Position numbers and translations under genes: made by a program
Shown: one piece after another, positions 1 through 10,672 of the stretch
Numbering within the stretch: the first letter of the stretch is position 1
How the letters are laid out: each line of letters opens with the position of its first letter
From: Hexactinellida sp. DTS-2022
Taxonomy: Eukaryota; Porifera; Hexactinellida
Length of the DNA stretch: 64,000 bases
Direction: 5' to 3'
Assembly (NCBI GenBank): GCA_028753945.1
Contig: JAPNXP010000014.1
Coordinates: 5,270,001 to 5,334,000, forward strand
The notes under the pieces: model-generated
What the model was told of the DNA's origin: nothing
Seen by the model: the letters and a program-made list of their open reading frames with translations, nothing else
Database searches by the model: none

Positions 1-519
1 GACAAAAATAGCAACGAGACTGTGTCCTCGACTAACTTTTCGCGATTACTCGATTCTTCCAACAGCAACCACACCACCTCAATTATCCGCAATATGTCCA
101 ATCTGTCTGTCGGGCTACAGACCGAGTATTCCCTTGAGAATATCGATATAAACCCGATGCAATTAGAAGATGATTTATCCTTGGTCCATGACCCTAACAT
201 TCCTTGTCCCAGTCCGCAGGTTGCTGATATGATTAGCTACTACCCGAATGAACAGTCCTTCCAGCTGAATGACAACACAGACTCGTTTGAAAGAAACCCC
301 AGTATCCTCAGTTTCGAAACAGAACAGATTCTGGATACATTCCATCAACTCAAGCAGTCGGCTAGAAGACCGTTTATTTTCATGAAAGATCTTTTCCCTA
401 GTAAGCGACCTAATCGTAAGGAAGTGGTTAAGGTGTTTTATAGCGTACTGAAACATTCTCATATATTCTGTCCTGAACAGAGGGATCCTTACGGAGAAGT
501 TCTACTGCGATCCGCTTGA
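1..519 (+). CDS. Cohesin kleisin (Rad21/Rec8 family), C-terminal part
   Basis: The reading frame is open from the first base of the window to a TGA at 517-519, so the gene begins to the left. The last ~50 residues match the C-terminal winged-helix domain of Rad21/Rec8 kleisins (Pfam Rad21_Rec8). Markers are an NRKEVVKVFYSVL helix, which corresponds to the NRKQAAAKFYSFL helix of vertebrate RAD21, and a terminal DPYGEVLL strand matching the family's PY(S/G)D/E-I-I ending. In cohesin this domain binds the SMC1 head and closes the ring around sister chromatids. The upstream ~110 residues are polar and low-complexity, as in the kleisin linker. Which paralogue this is (mitotic Rad21 or meiotic Rec8) cannot be decided without the N-terminal half. 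Confidence 0.75.
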   Translation, partial: DKNSNETVSSTNFSRLLDSSNSNHTTSIIRNMSNLSVGLQTEYSLENIDINPMQLEDDLSLVHDPNIPCPSPQVADMISYYPNEQSFQLNDNTDSFERNPSILSFETEQILDTFHQLKQSARRPFIFMKDLFPSKRPNRKEVVKVFYSVLKHSHIFCPEQRDPYGEVLLRSA

Positions 520-1173
520 GCTATCTTTCATTCTATAAGAAGGAAATTTCATTTATTATATGTTAATCTTGCTGTATTATCTTTAAATTTTATTGTATAT
601 GTTGATTATGAATCGGTTTTAGAATATTTCAGAAATGCTACATCAAAAATGATTCCGACTTTTGTTCGGAGTAATCATTTCTTGATAAGATATCGTATAT
701 CCCACACCAACTTTAACTTATGTTAAAAACTTAATTACACTAACAAGGGAGTGTATTTATAAATACAGTGAACTCCCGTTATACCAAGTTGGATATAACA
801 AGGAAATTACAGGTCTGCTTATGAGCCAAACAACATTGGCTCTTAAGCAAAAAATAATTTATTTAAATTTCTACTCGTACCACTCGACTCCTGACCTAAA
901 ACAAATGTTCATTCCAATTCGTCTTACCTCCAACATTTCCAAGTTTTCTATTAACTCTTAATTTGTAGACTTTCTATTGTGTTATGTGGCTGGAATGCTT
1001 AATAAGAATAGCTAAAAATTCACCTATGTTGTATTTCGATTCAATGACCTTTCAATACTTAGCTAACTAATAATTTAATTGTGACTCAGACAGTTAGCTA
1101 TGTGGAATAAGTAGATATGATGCAAGCTATGCCCCTAACTTATGTTCTGTTGCTTGTAATTAGCTTAATTACC
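520..1173. other. AT-rich spacer, no gene seen
   Basis: The 650 bases between the kleisin stop and the next candidate exon are AT-rich and have no open frame of useful length on either strand. I see no RNA gene or repeat in it. Confidence 0.6.
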
Positions 1174-1715
1174 ATGATTTATGCAGTAAGTTAGCCCTGC
1201 CTTGACTGATAACTTTTACTCTATGTCTTCATTTTAGTTTCTTCCAGAGATGGGTGACTTACACTCCTTCAACCTTTGAGAGTGCATTTGAGTCTGTTAT
1301 TAATGTTGTTGTTCTCTGCTTTAACAAGTTGTTGTGTCACGCACACCTGGTCTCTCTCAGTCCGCCCATTATCTCAGCTTTCACTTCCATCCTAAATCTA
1401 TTCGCTTCTATCATCCACTCTCTCGCTAACTCCACTGCGCTGGAGTACTGCTACCATCAGGCAGAGCTGTTCACTAAGATTCTCTGCGAAATCTGCTTCC
1501 TGCCTAGCATAGCTGATCAGTGTCCGCCGGCTATCCAGATAAGCGCCATGACCCTAATAGGGCATCTGGCTAACATGGGGCCTCGCGTTAGCCACTCTCT
1601 GCAGAAAGAAGCTATTGAAGAGTTCATGGAGGAGTGTAGAGAAGCTCCGAATTTTGATGTTCGAAAAATGTATTTTTACGCTGATCAGTCACTGAACAGT
1701 CTCTTTGATAATTAA
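1174..1715 (+). CDS. Small helical (HEAT-like) protein, putative two-exon model
   Basis: A GC-richer open frame runs from 1248 to a TAA at 1713-1715 and has no ATG at its 5' end. It is preceded by a pyrimidine-rich acceptor (ends at 1247). A four-codon exon at 1174-1185 (ATG ATT TAT GCA), followed by a textbook gtaagt donor at 1186 and a ctgataac branch-like sequence, joins in phase across a 62-nt intron. The resulting ~160-residue protein is alternating amphipathic helix and resembles a piece of a HEAT/ARM solenoid, with Leu/Ile/Ala-rich helices and a C-terminal acidic helix. I do not recognise a family. It could also be the last exon of a longer gene whose earlier exons I cannot see, or a relict of a larger HEAT protein. 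The ORF itself is likely coding from its base composition; the first exon is inference. Confidence 0.45.
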
Positions 1716-2491
1716 GTTTTTATACACAGCAAGTTGGTGAGTTTTCATATAAAACTTTTGTTGTAGTTGTTGTTGTCGTGATATTTTATATATATATTGT
1801 TTCTTCAACTATTTTTATGCTACAAATTGAGTGTGAAGTTTTAACTCTGCTAATATCAAAACTTATGTCTATTAATTTAATATTACATTTGAATCTTAAT
1901 TTTGTGTAAGGTATCACATATCCTAGCGATAATTTCCCCCAATAATTCCTTGCTCCAGTCAGCTGGAATAGTGGATTTCGTGGTTTCCCTATTTGGTTTA
2001 CAAATCCTTACGAAATACTTAATCTTGTTAACACTTGTATTGTATAACGCAACTCTGTTCACCTGTTGTGTACATTGTACAACATAAAAATTATTCATTC
2101 ATTAATAATTAGTTAACTTGTTTTTCATACTTGGCTTGGATTTATATTATTGTTTTCCCACTATATTGCGTATGCCACTTAACATGGACACATATGGAAA
2201 TTTCCTGCAGATGATTTAAATTAATTATTCTTCTTTATCACTTTTGCACAAATAAGAACCAGTGGTTATGCACAAATTGTATTTCGGTGAATTTTAGCTT
2301 TCAGTTCTATTTCTTAATAATCACTCCTTTTTGAAAGTTATATAATTTATTCTCCTCTTTAATGAAAACTATTATTTGTATTAAGAACTTTCCATGAACC
2401 CACCCTTAATTAACACTATTTCAGAATCAGAACAAAGATAATCAAATGTGCTTGGAAAAATTTCAATTCCATTAAATCATTATTTAGTTCT
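1716..2491. other. AT-rich spacer; possible decayed retroelement tail
   Basis: No convincing gene is present. Overlapping small frames lie on both strands at 1883-2098. The segment ending near 2100 closes with a short ATTCATTC-type run, a kind of tail seen at the 3' ends of some LINEs, but the evidence is too thin to call an element. Confidence 0.4.
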
Positions 2492-4081
2492 ATGTGGCTA
2501 GTGTTTATTCTCATTATTTCTATCCACAATTCTGTGACAGCAGCATCTCCAAACATAGTATTCTTCTTGGCAGATGATGTAGGTTTCAATGACGTAGGCT
2601 ATCACAACAGCAGGGTTATAACCCCTATGCTAGACCGTCTCGCTAGGGCTGGCGTTATCTTAGAGAGCTACTACTCGCAGCCGGTCGGGGTCGGCACCAG
2701 GGCTAGCATACTCACCGGCAGATACCCCATACACATTGGATTCCAAAACTTGCAATCCTTGCAACCTGATTGGGAGTTAGGGCTACCACTTAACTTTACC
2801 CTATTGCCTGAAAAGCTGAGAGACTTGGGCTATAAAACTCATATAATCGGCAAGTGGCATCTAGGTCATCATAAGAATGAGTACCTGCCCACTTCCAGAG
2901 GGTTCGACACTCACTTCGGCTACTACACCTCTGCTCTGGACAACTTCAGGCACACAAGTTGGGACGTGTACCCCCACCCCGCCCCCTCTTGGGCACTGGA
3001 CCTGCACAACTCTACCGGGAATAAGACCGAGTGCGTGCCTGGGTACAATGGGACGTATTCCCTAGAGCTGTACAGACATGAGGCTGCTAGGATTATCAAT
3101 AATCATAACGTGACTAAGCCACTCTTCTTATACTTGCCTATCCAAAGTGGGCATCAACCAAATCAAATTCCTGAGGCGTATACGCATCTCTATTCACAAA
3201 TGGAGACACTAGATAGAAAAATATTTCTGTCAATGATGTCTATGATGGACGGGATGATCTGGGAGGTTTACAATGCGCTTCGAAACAAAGGGAAAGCCTT
3301 TTGGGAGAATACAATTATAATATTTACGTCAGATAACGGCGGTTGGCCAATTCCAAGTTCGACTGGTAGCAACTCTCCGTTGCGAGGCGGGAAGTACACT
3401 CTCTTTGAGGGCGGCATCCGGGTGCCCGCGTTTGTATACAGCCCGCTTATACGGAACAGCGGACGGAGGGAATGGAGCCTGTTCCATTCTTCCGATTGGT
3501 TTCCCACTCTGCTGAGGCTGGCAGGCGCGCGGGAGAGTGAGTATTATTCGCTGGATGGGTTTGAACAATGGAATGTCATAAGCGAAGGTGTTACAAATGG
3601 AAACTTTGCAAAACGCATCGAAATATTGCATAACATCGAAACAGACTCAGAAGGAGTTGTTGCTAGCGCAATTCGGTACGGCAATTGGAAGCTGATAACC
3701 GGGAAGTGGGCTGCCTGTACCGTGTACTCTGATCCGTACTATTGCTCTTGGATCCCCTCTCCTCCCACTGCGGATTATATATACTTCAATTCAGCAGAAG
3801 ATTTCCACAACAATCCCGCGGAAACAGCAGGTAGAGATATGGGGTGTCAAGCTCGCATTTCAGACCGAGACTATTCTCCCATTTCACTATTCCATTTGTC
3901 ATCCGATAACAAGGAGCGCTGGGACTTATCGAAGAAATATCCGAACATTACTAACTTACTGCTGAACAGACTCGATAGTTACTACGACAGCATGAATTCT
4001 CCTTTGGAAATCCACACGAGTAACAACAAGTGGAGAGAAACCGCGATAAAGAATGAGTGCTTAGTGCCATGGCGTAACTAA
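2492..4081 (+). CDS. Arylsulfatase B-like protein, predicted catalytically dead
   Basis: The 529-residue protein belongs to the type I sulfatase family, closest in layout to arylsulfatase B/I/J. It begins with a hydrophobic signal peptide (about residues 1-18) and has several N-glycosylation sequons, so it is probably secretory or lysosomal. Metal-site and active-site residues of the family are visible: Asp28-Asp29, Lys121 and His123 in GKWHLGHH, Asp281-Asn282 in SDNGG, and the Lys of the LRGGKYTLFEGG segment. The sulfatase signature C-x-P-S-R, whose Cys (or Ser) is converted to the catalytic formylglycine, is absent. The aligned residues 64-70 read PVGVGTR, with Gly66 in the Cys position and no Pro. 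The downstream part of the motif (ASILTGRYPIHIG) is intact. Hydrolysis is therefore not expected. Substrate binding or a scaffold role is possible (inference). The gene has a single exon. Confidence 0.9.
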   Translation: MWLVFILIISIHNSVTAASPNIVFFLADDVGFNDVGYHNSRVITPMLDRLARAGVILESYYSQPVGVGTRASILTGRYPIHIGFQNLQSLQPDWELGLPLNFTLLPEKLRDLGYKTHIIGKWHLGHHKNEYLPTSRGFDTHFGYYTSALDNFRHTSWDVYPHPAPSWALDLHNSTGNKTECVPGYNGTYSLELYRHEAARIINNHNVTKPLFLYLPIQSGHQPNQIPEAYTHLYSQMETLDRKIFLSMMSMMDGMIWEVYNALRNKGKAFWENTIIIFTSDNGGWPIPSSTGSNSPLRGGKYTLFEGGIRVPAFVYSPLIRNSGRREWSLFHSSDWFPTLLRLAGARESEYYSLDGFEQWNVISEGVTNGNFAKRIEILHNIETDSEGVVASAIRYGNWKLITGKWAACTVYSDPYYCSWIPSPPTADYIYFNSAEDFHNNPAETAGRDMGCQARISDRDYSPISLFHLSSDNKERWDLSKKYPNITNLLLNRLDSYYDSMNSPLEIHTSNNKWRETAIKNECLVPWRN

Positions 4082-4927
4082 TCATCACTTAATCTACAGA
4101 CTTGATATACAGGTGCAATGTACGTACTTCTATATAATATATACTATATTTATCTCTTACCCTGTCCACATTGTTGCTGTATATTTATGTCTCAATTAAA
4201 TGTATTATATATTAAATTGTATTAAACGCAAGTTTTCTATAATTGTTTGAATGTAAACTTCTATTAATAATTTGAATTAACTTCTTTGACTCAGATCGCA
4301 TTGAGACTTAATTATTAGTTAATTAACTTAATATAATTCTTCTAATTCTTTAATAACCGCTAATGTCATAAGAGTAGGTAACAAATGGTAATTTTAGGGA
4401 GTATAAATTATTTTTAAAGAATTAGGAATGCAGTTACTTATCTCACGTGCTTGTTGTATAATGTTAAGTTACTCCACCGCACTAACCAGATTGTTAGCAG
4501 AATTCCACATCCTAGTCATATAGCACCCTCCTATCCCGAATTATATTATTTCCTTGTGTTTATATCCGAATACTTAAGCCGAGCATATGTGTATTCCCTT
4601 AATTTTAATTTATTGTATTTCTTCTATTATATTTATTAATCGGATGTTAACAAATTTTGTGAGTTGTATCTTTTTGTGAGATTTTATTTCCACTAATACT
4701 TCTAGATTTGCTAAATTGAGAGAAATGTTTTTCCATTCCATCACAATTACCCGTTATTGAATCAGGTAATAGTCGTAACTTTCTCGATTGATTGTGAAAC
4801 TAATCCATTGATCGTATAATTATGTCATTCAGTACAAGAGCTAATAGATTTGATATAAATATGATCTTCTTAGCTGGCTTAGTAGTATATTACTTAGAGA
4901 GATATTTTATTTATTCACAAACCTATA
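4082..4927. other. AT-rich spacer, no gene seen
   Basis: The 846 bases between the sulfatase and Spire contain only one short low-complexity frame (4451-4639) whose composition matches non-coding DNA. A CACGTG E-box occurs near 4444. Nothing else is recognisable. Confidence 0.6.
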
Positions 4928-7900
4928 ATGCATACTGCTAACATAAGATTAAATTTGATTCTTGAACGTTTTTCGTATCCCATCACAGAGGAACAGGCTT
5001 GGGGGATTTGTTACCTCACCGCGTGCGATTTGAAATCGTTACCTGGACCATGGATTTACACACCGAATAATGCAAACCGATCTTTGTGCTCAGATAATTG
5101 CGATAGAGACAGTGATGAGTTACCAATGGAAGCAGTGCTGCTCAGTAAATCTGGCGAGCTCAAAATTGATAGGAAGATTCTTTCTTCCAGATTTGCAAAC
5201 TTTGACAGTGGAACAAGGTACATCTCTACATAATCCAATCTCCTTTGCTTTACTTTTCCTACTCTATAGCTGTTCCAGCACAACTGACAGCGACTCTGAT
5301 TGCTGCAGCCTCCTCAGCCCCGGCCTGGCTAGCAATGCCACGGAATTCGATTTGATGGGGCCGCTGGCTGTGATGCTGTATAAAGCATTGGATTATCGGC
5401 TTGAGGAATCTGAGGAGCGGGAGCTCGACCTTGCTCTCTCGAGTCTGATTGAGGTTATGCTCGAAATGGAGGATAAAACAGCTTCTATCAGTGAGTTAGT
5501 TTGCTGTGCTATATTATGTGTACATACTGATACTGGTGTATTTACAGGTGCATAATTATGAAATAATTAGCAGAATTAGCATATACTGTGTAAGTTGGCC
5601 TTTAACCTCCACAGTAGACATGAACTTCTTACTGATTTAAAAATATAGTGGGTGTATGCTGATTTCTTTATTTGAATGATATACTAATTTTAGTTAAATT
5701 ATGACTCCTACTATATAATTTCAATAAGGTACTTGGGTTACTGAAGTGGATATTTTATATCCTAATGGTACTAGTACAAGCTTAGAGATGTCCGTATTTT
5801 TCAAGAGAAAAAGCTGAATCAACAACTTAACCTGATTAAACAGCTATTGATCTTGGTACTTCAGCCAATGGTACACTCCCACTGCCTCCCTATATGACTC
5901 AATGCATATTAATTAGCTTGTCATACTAAAGTGCTGATTAGCTAAATGCTGATTGACGTAATAGTTTAAAGTGGTTAATTGCTGTTATTGCAGCACAAGA
6001 GAACCTTCTTTTATTTATTATTTAAATTTAAATTCTAACGAGTTTTTATTCGCAACTATTTCTTAGGCTCTCCTTTCTTCGGAGATGGAGATTTGCCAGA
6101 AATGTCTTTTGACTTTCACAACAGACCTGCCTTGGACAAGCTGAACCGAGTGAGCACGTCAACAAGCCCGAGACATCGCTACAAGTCTCCAGACCATCTC
6201 TTCTCTCTCGATGACTTGCTACAAGAATGCAGATCTCACTATTACGACATAAAGGTAGTCCTAGGTCCTAGCACACTTATTTGCTCAGTTTAAGACAAAT
6301 ATATTTACTTTGCCTCTAATAGGATGACTTTAATTCCGGGAGGTACAGTCCCGAGGGGAGTGCGCATTCGCACTACGTCTCCGTCTGCAAAGGGATGGTG
6401 GACGAATACTACAGCTGCAACCTGAATCTCGACAACCTGAACTTCAACGAGGGCATGCGCTCCTGGGACCGAATAGTGCAGTCTCTGGACTCCCGCGAGT
6501 ACGACCTGAGACAGCCGGACAGGTTCCAGCCGGGCGGGCGCAAGGAGCCGCTGGACACCGTCCCCGAGGTATCCGACCTGGACGCTCTGCAGTCCCAGAT
6601 CAGAGCCTATTCGAGGCAGGAGATGAAACACGTGGTGACAAACTCTCACGAGAGAGGAACCCAGTCGATGGATCCGTTCGCAAAGACGCTTGACAGCATA
6701 AAGAACAGGAAGTACAATCTGAAGCCTGTCAGCGAGAGAATACTGAGAGAGCCCCCCGAGCTAGAGGCGAGAGTGAGCACCCCTCACGAGATGCTCATGG
6801 AGCAGATACAGCAGCCGCCGCCCCTCAGGGAGGTGCCCCAGGAGCTGAAGAGGAGGTAATCTTACTTACTCTATTAGACACTCTATAGTATAGTTACGTA
6901 ATACTTAGTCTGGACCTAATATGTCTCGTAAGCTAATTATTATATTGGTTATGCTATACTCTCTGTGTCGTAGATACACGCTGGACCTGCACAAGCTGAA
7001 GTGCCAGAAGCAGTTCCGGGCCCCCAAGCGCTACTACCCGCCCAGGGAGGGGCAGCAGGAACCCGCCAGGCCCGGGAACATGGATGAATACGACATACAG
7101 GACCGAGAGAGACAAGCCATAGTGCACGGGAGGTCTGTATCGCTACCTTACGAGAGGGTGAACAAACTGAAAGTGCACAGGGTCCCCTTACAGATGGAGA
7201 GTGAGCCTGTCGCTTTCATCTCAGACCCTGAGCCCGCGGGGAGGCTGAACTGGCCCGGGAAGAACTACAGCCCTACCCTGTGTGTCAGTACAGACAGCTT
7301 CTGTTCTCTGGACGAGCTCTCTGCGAGAGAGGGCTGTCTAGCGACCCCCTCTCGGGGCTACACGAGATCCACTTCAAGGTTTGTAGCTCTATGTGCAATG
7401 CAATTACCTAGTATAGTATACAGTAGACCCGCAATACGAACACGGATAAGGCAAAATATCGGTTAATGATTAATTCACCTAGCTTACGAATGCATGCTAA
7501 TGACTTTGGTCAATACGAATTCTGGATAATAAGAAAAGATTACAACTGTCCCCTGGTGTAATATACTTTACCATACTCTACTTTCTATTCAGAGAGACGA
7601 TGGTACTCTCATGCGACGAGTCATCTCTCTACTACCCGGACGAGTCTGAGAATCTGAGTGTCTGCGACGATCTATTCTTCAGAGAAATATCTCCGTTCGC
7701 CCCCTCTCTGCTCTACATGGGCTCCAGTCGCTCCCTGGAACCCAGAAGCCGAATGCACAAGAGGGCTCGACACAGCCATCCAGAGCGCCCGTCCACATCT
7801 ACCCTGTGCGACTCGAGACACGAGCGAATGCGGTCTCCGCTGTACAACACCGGGGTGTCCCAGCTGCAAGAGCTGTCCCACTTGAGGTACAATTGGACTC

Positions 7901-8217
7901 AGAGCCAGCTGGCGGAACTAGCCTGCACACACCCGTCCCTTTACGAGGACACAATGTTAGGCAAGATATGCAACGTGTGTAATATGAAGTTCAATTGGAA
8001 GAGATGGAGCACGTACTGTAAGCTCTGCTGCACGAAGATATGCACTAACTGCAAGACGTCTAAGGTGCTGCCAGCTAGCTTCTTCGAATGCTCGCAGATC
8101 GCGAGTAACTCGAGTCAACAGCCAAAGGGCAGAAAGGAGAAGAAACTCCTTATTTGCCATCATTGCAACTTTTTTCTCTGCTCCAAATTTAACGATACAT
8201 TAAGTTTTTACAAGTAA
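4928..8217 (+). CDS. SPIRE: Spire-family actin nucleator (KIND, WH2 repeats, Spir-box, FYVE-like finger)
   Basis: Six exons join in phase: 4928-5217, 5270-5490, 6067-6254, 6323-6855, 6974-7378 and 7593-8217 (introns 52, 576, 68, 118 and 214 nt). The product is 753 residues. Spire nucleates actin filaments with WH2 domains and works with formins and myosin V on vesicles. The KIND domain spans exons 1-4 (EEQAWGICYL near the start, an ALDYRLEESEERELD helix, then HSHYVSVCKGMVDEYY). Exon 4 carries four WH2-like helices; the clearest are WDRIVQSLDSREYDLR, FAKTLDSIKNRKYNLKPV and HEMLMEQIQQPPPLREV. Exon 6 holds a Spir-box-like helix followed by a CNVC...YCKLC...CTNC zinc finger that matches the Spire FYVE-like finger, and ends with a second Cys-x2-Cys pair. 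The second intron is the longest in the gene and I saw no extra exon in it. Splice sites are inferred from frame continuity. Confidence 0.88.
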
Positions 8218-8519
8218 TTACAGCGGCAGTTGATTGTTCGATTCATTATTTTGATACGATAATGTTAGAATAAATATATTAAGAACTTGATGTAATTTAT
8301 CAAATTAATGATTCTTCTATCACTTCTATAAAATGAGCATTTTATTCTATAATTTATTAATCAAATGTTTCAACGAATGTTTGTTCCATTCCTTAAGGTT
8401 CTGGGAGACTGATCGTCGCGACTTCTAATTATACATCTGGTTCGGTTCAATAATTAGTATTTTGACTCAATATTCAAACTATTTGGTTGCTGTGATTCGT
8501 TGAACTTTCGAAATTCGCA
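8218..8519. other. AT-rich spacer, promoter region of ATP synthase gamma
   Basis: The spacer is 302 bases, AT-rich, with an AATAAA at about 8270 that could serve Spire polyadenylation. No small ORF or RNA gene is seen. Confidence 0.5.
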
Positions 8520-9344
8520 ATGGCAACTCTCAAAGCAATTTCTATGCGCTTGAAGAGCGTCAAGAGTATTCAGAAAATTACCAAATCCATGAAAATGGTC
8601 TCAGCTGCGAAATTCGCGAGGGCTGAGCGCGAGCTGAAGCCAGCCCGTACGTACGGGATGGGAGCTCGCTCTCTCTTCGAAATAACTGACCTATCTTCTG
8701 AGGAGACCGAGAAGAAACGGTTTCTAGCTATCCTAGTATCCTCTGACAGAGGTCTCTGTGGGGCTATACATTCTAACGTGGCCAGGTCTATTCGCGCAGA
8801 CCTGGCAGGGGAGCTCGAGAGCTACGACACCAAGCTCGTGGTGATAGGCGATAAGATTAGAACGATGCTTAAGAAGAAGTTTGCCTCTAAGATCCTACTA
8901 TCCGTTAACGACTACGGGAAGAAGGCTCCGCTTTTCGAGGACGCCTCTCGCTTGGCCGAAGAGGTGATAGCCTCCGGGGTGCAGTACGATGCTGGGGCGG
9001 TGTACTACAACAGATTCAAGTCTGTCATTTCCTACAAGACCGAAAAGCTACCGATATTCCCTCTCGACACGCTTGAGTCCTCCGACAAGCTGCTGGTGTA
9101 CGATGACGTAGATCAGGAGGCGCTCCGATGCTTCCACGAGTTCTCCCTCGCCTCTCTCATATTCTACGCGATGAAGGAAGGGGCCTGCAGCGAGCAGAGC
9201 TCCCGCATGACCGCTATGGACGCCGCAAGCAAGAACGCGGGGGAAATGATCGAAAAGCTGACACTCCTCTACAACCGGACCAGACAAGCAGTGATCACCA
9301 AGGAGCTGATTGAGATCATATCAGGAGCTGCGGCCATTAAATAG
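8520..9344 (+). CDS. ATP5F1C: Mitochondrial ATP synthase F1 subunit gamma
   Basis: The 274-residue protein is collinear with the animal F1 gamma subunit, the central rotor shaft of ATP synthase in the mitochondrial matrix. The N-terminal coiled-coil helix (MRLKSVKSIQKITKSMKMV), SSDRGLCGAIH, SVISYKTE and the near-invariant C-terminal helix ending KELIEIISGAAA are all present. The protein starts exactly where the mature subunit starts in vertebrates. The usual ~25-residue cleavable presequence is absent, an in-frame TGA lies at 8493-8495, and no ATG lies between. The basic amphipathic N-terminal helix may itself serve as targeting signal, or a separate upstream exon could supply one. I saw no splice acceptor next to the ATG. 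Confidence 0.95.
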   Translation: MATLKAISMRLKSVKSIQKITKSMKMVSAAKFARAERELKPARTYGMGARSLFEITDLSSEETEKKRFLAILVSSDRGLCGAIHSNVARSIRADLAGELESYDTKLVVIGDKIRTMLKKKFASKILLSVNDYGKKAPLFEDASRLAEEVIASGVQYDAGAVYYNRFKSVISYKTEKLPIFPLDTLESSDKLLVYDDVDQEALRCFHEFSLASLIFYAMKEGACSEQSSRMTAMDAASKNAGEMIEKLTLLYNRTRQAVITKELIEIISGAAAIK

Positions 9345-9934
9345 TTTCTTAATACATCGAGTAATGTAAGCTAAGCATTAGTTATATTACAATGTAATTC
9401 CTTACAATGAAAATACGAGTAATTGTCATGTGGCTTAAACTGTGCGATAGTTAACTAGGGTAGTATTATGTAAGCTGTAGCAAAGTTTAGCTGCTGTATC
9501 ACTGTTACATCCATGCTTGCACCATTCTAAAAACGAGTTTATGACTCTATTCACTAGTTGTATGCTAATCGACAGATGGTCGATATGCTACCTATTTAAA
9601 CATCCATATCTGATTTTATTAATCAGCTGACTGCAAGTCTGATGTAATCGAATTTCGAAAAAATTCCTTGCAAAAATAGAGCTAATGCAATTTGGAACCA
9701 GTTGTTATTCACATTTTACTTCCTTGGAATTTTGTCCAAAAATTAGAGAAACAATGTTTTAACTTAATTTGTATGTATCAACGATTCCCGAATAATGTGT
9801 TGAACTTGAACAGGTGGCTCGATTATTATCTGCTTTACTTATTTAATTCCATATACTGTTTTATTCTGTGTGTTAGATTATTATTTGGTGCATCACCTTA
9901 AGCTGGAATTTAAAATCGAGTGGTTTGCACTTTA
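9345..9934. other. AT-rich spacer, no gene seen
   Basis: AT-rich DNA downstream of ATP synthase gamma. The one frame present (9692-9901) has no ATG and a non-coding composition. Confidence 0.5.
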
Positions 9935-10090
9935 ATGGGGAAACTGACTACTTTCCAGATTGTCGGTTTGAGTATAGTTGGATCCTCTTTTGTTCTTTTC
10001 TTACTACTGAACCTTTCTAACTCAATAGATTCGCGAAGAACACAGAAAAAGCTTTCTTCAGAAAAGAAATCTAGCAGCTGGGATATGTGA
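9935..10090 (+). CDS. Candidate 51-residue single-pass membrane micropeptide
   Basis: An ATG at 9935 opens 51 codons ending in TGA at 10088-10090. Residues about 8-27 (starting FQIVGLSIVG) form one hydrophobic segment. They are followed by a polar, Ser/Lys/Arg-rich tail (SRRTQKK, SEKKSSS), the layout of small single-pass membrane proteins. No homologue is recognised. The frame is more GC-balanced than its flanks, but random occurrence cannot be excluded from one sequence. Confidence 0.3.
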   Translation: MGKLTTFQIVGLSIVGSSFVLFLLLNLSNSIDSRRTQKKLSSEKKSSSWDM

Positions 10091-10223
10091 CTAACTATTT
10101 TATCATTTTGTGGCTAAATTAAACAAAATATCGGTATATTTATTTGCACGCTCATTAGCTACCCAATCTATGTAAATATCGAGTCACAGACGATGATTTT
10201 ATTAATTGATTAAATAAAAGCTG

Positions 10224-10672
10224 ATGTTTATACACAACACGCTGTTGAGGCAAAAAAGCATTCTCGTATTGTTGTTTATGGTTTATTGTCTCTCCACAGG
10301 GCATTTAATAACAGGTTGCTATTATTCCTTTGTGGATAATTATTTATTGTGTTACGAGACACGCTACTTCCCAAAACTTCCTACTCACTCTCATTTGCCG
10401 CCACAATTTGCATTTCACAAATTCTTTACAACAATTGGTGGTCTGTTAAGGAATTTAGGCGGGCTTATAACATTGTCACAAAATTCCAGAGCAACTATTG
10501 CACTGATAATGCAACGTACAGGAATTGCATTAAAATATGGTAAGTTTATCTCAGCGCCTTATCATATGCCTTCCTGAGCCTCAGCTGTAGTCATTAAGTC
10601 TATTTATTTGCTTTAACTCTTCCTCTAACAGGTGATATGATAATTGCATCATGTATTGCACACTTGTTTTAG
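10224..10672 (+). CDS. Possible two-exon small protein of unknown function
   Basis: An ATG-initiated frame (10224-10539) has a hydrophobic stretch near residues 12-25 and then a mixed region. It meets a good donor (gtaagt at 10540) and, after 91 nt, an acceptor (ctctaacag ending at 10631), after which the frame continues for 12 codons to TAG at 10672. The unspliced frame also ends soon after (10577). No family is recognised, and an overlapping frame (10349-10543) ends at the same donor. The real product, if any, is uncertain. Confidence 0.22.

Noticed and set aside
1883-2098. Overlapping small frames on both strands and an ATTCATTC-like tail, possible LINE 3' remnant
   Set aside because: Too short, no recognisable reverse transcriptase or endonuclease motif, and the tail repeat is only about two and a half units.
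4451-4639. 62-codon frame downstream of the sulfatase
   Set aside because: AT-rich low-complexity sequence with Tyr/Phe/Leu bias as expected of spacer DNA.
9692-9901. 69-codon frame after ATP synthase gamma
   Set aside because: Begins with TTG, no ATG start, composition like the surrounding spacer.
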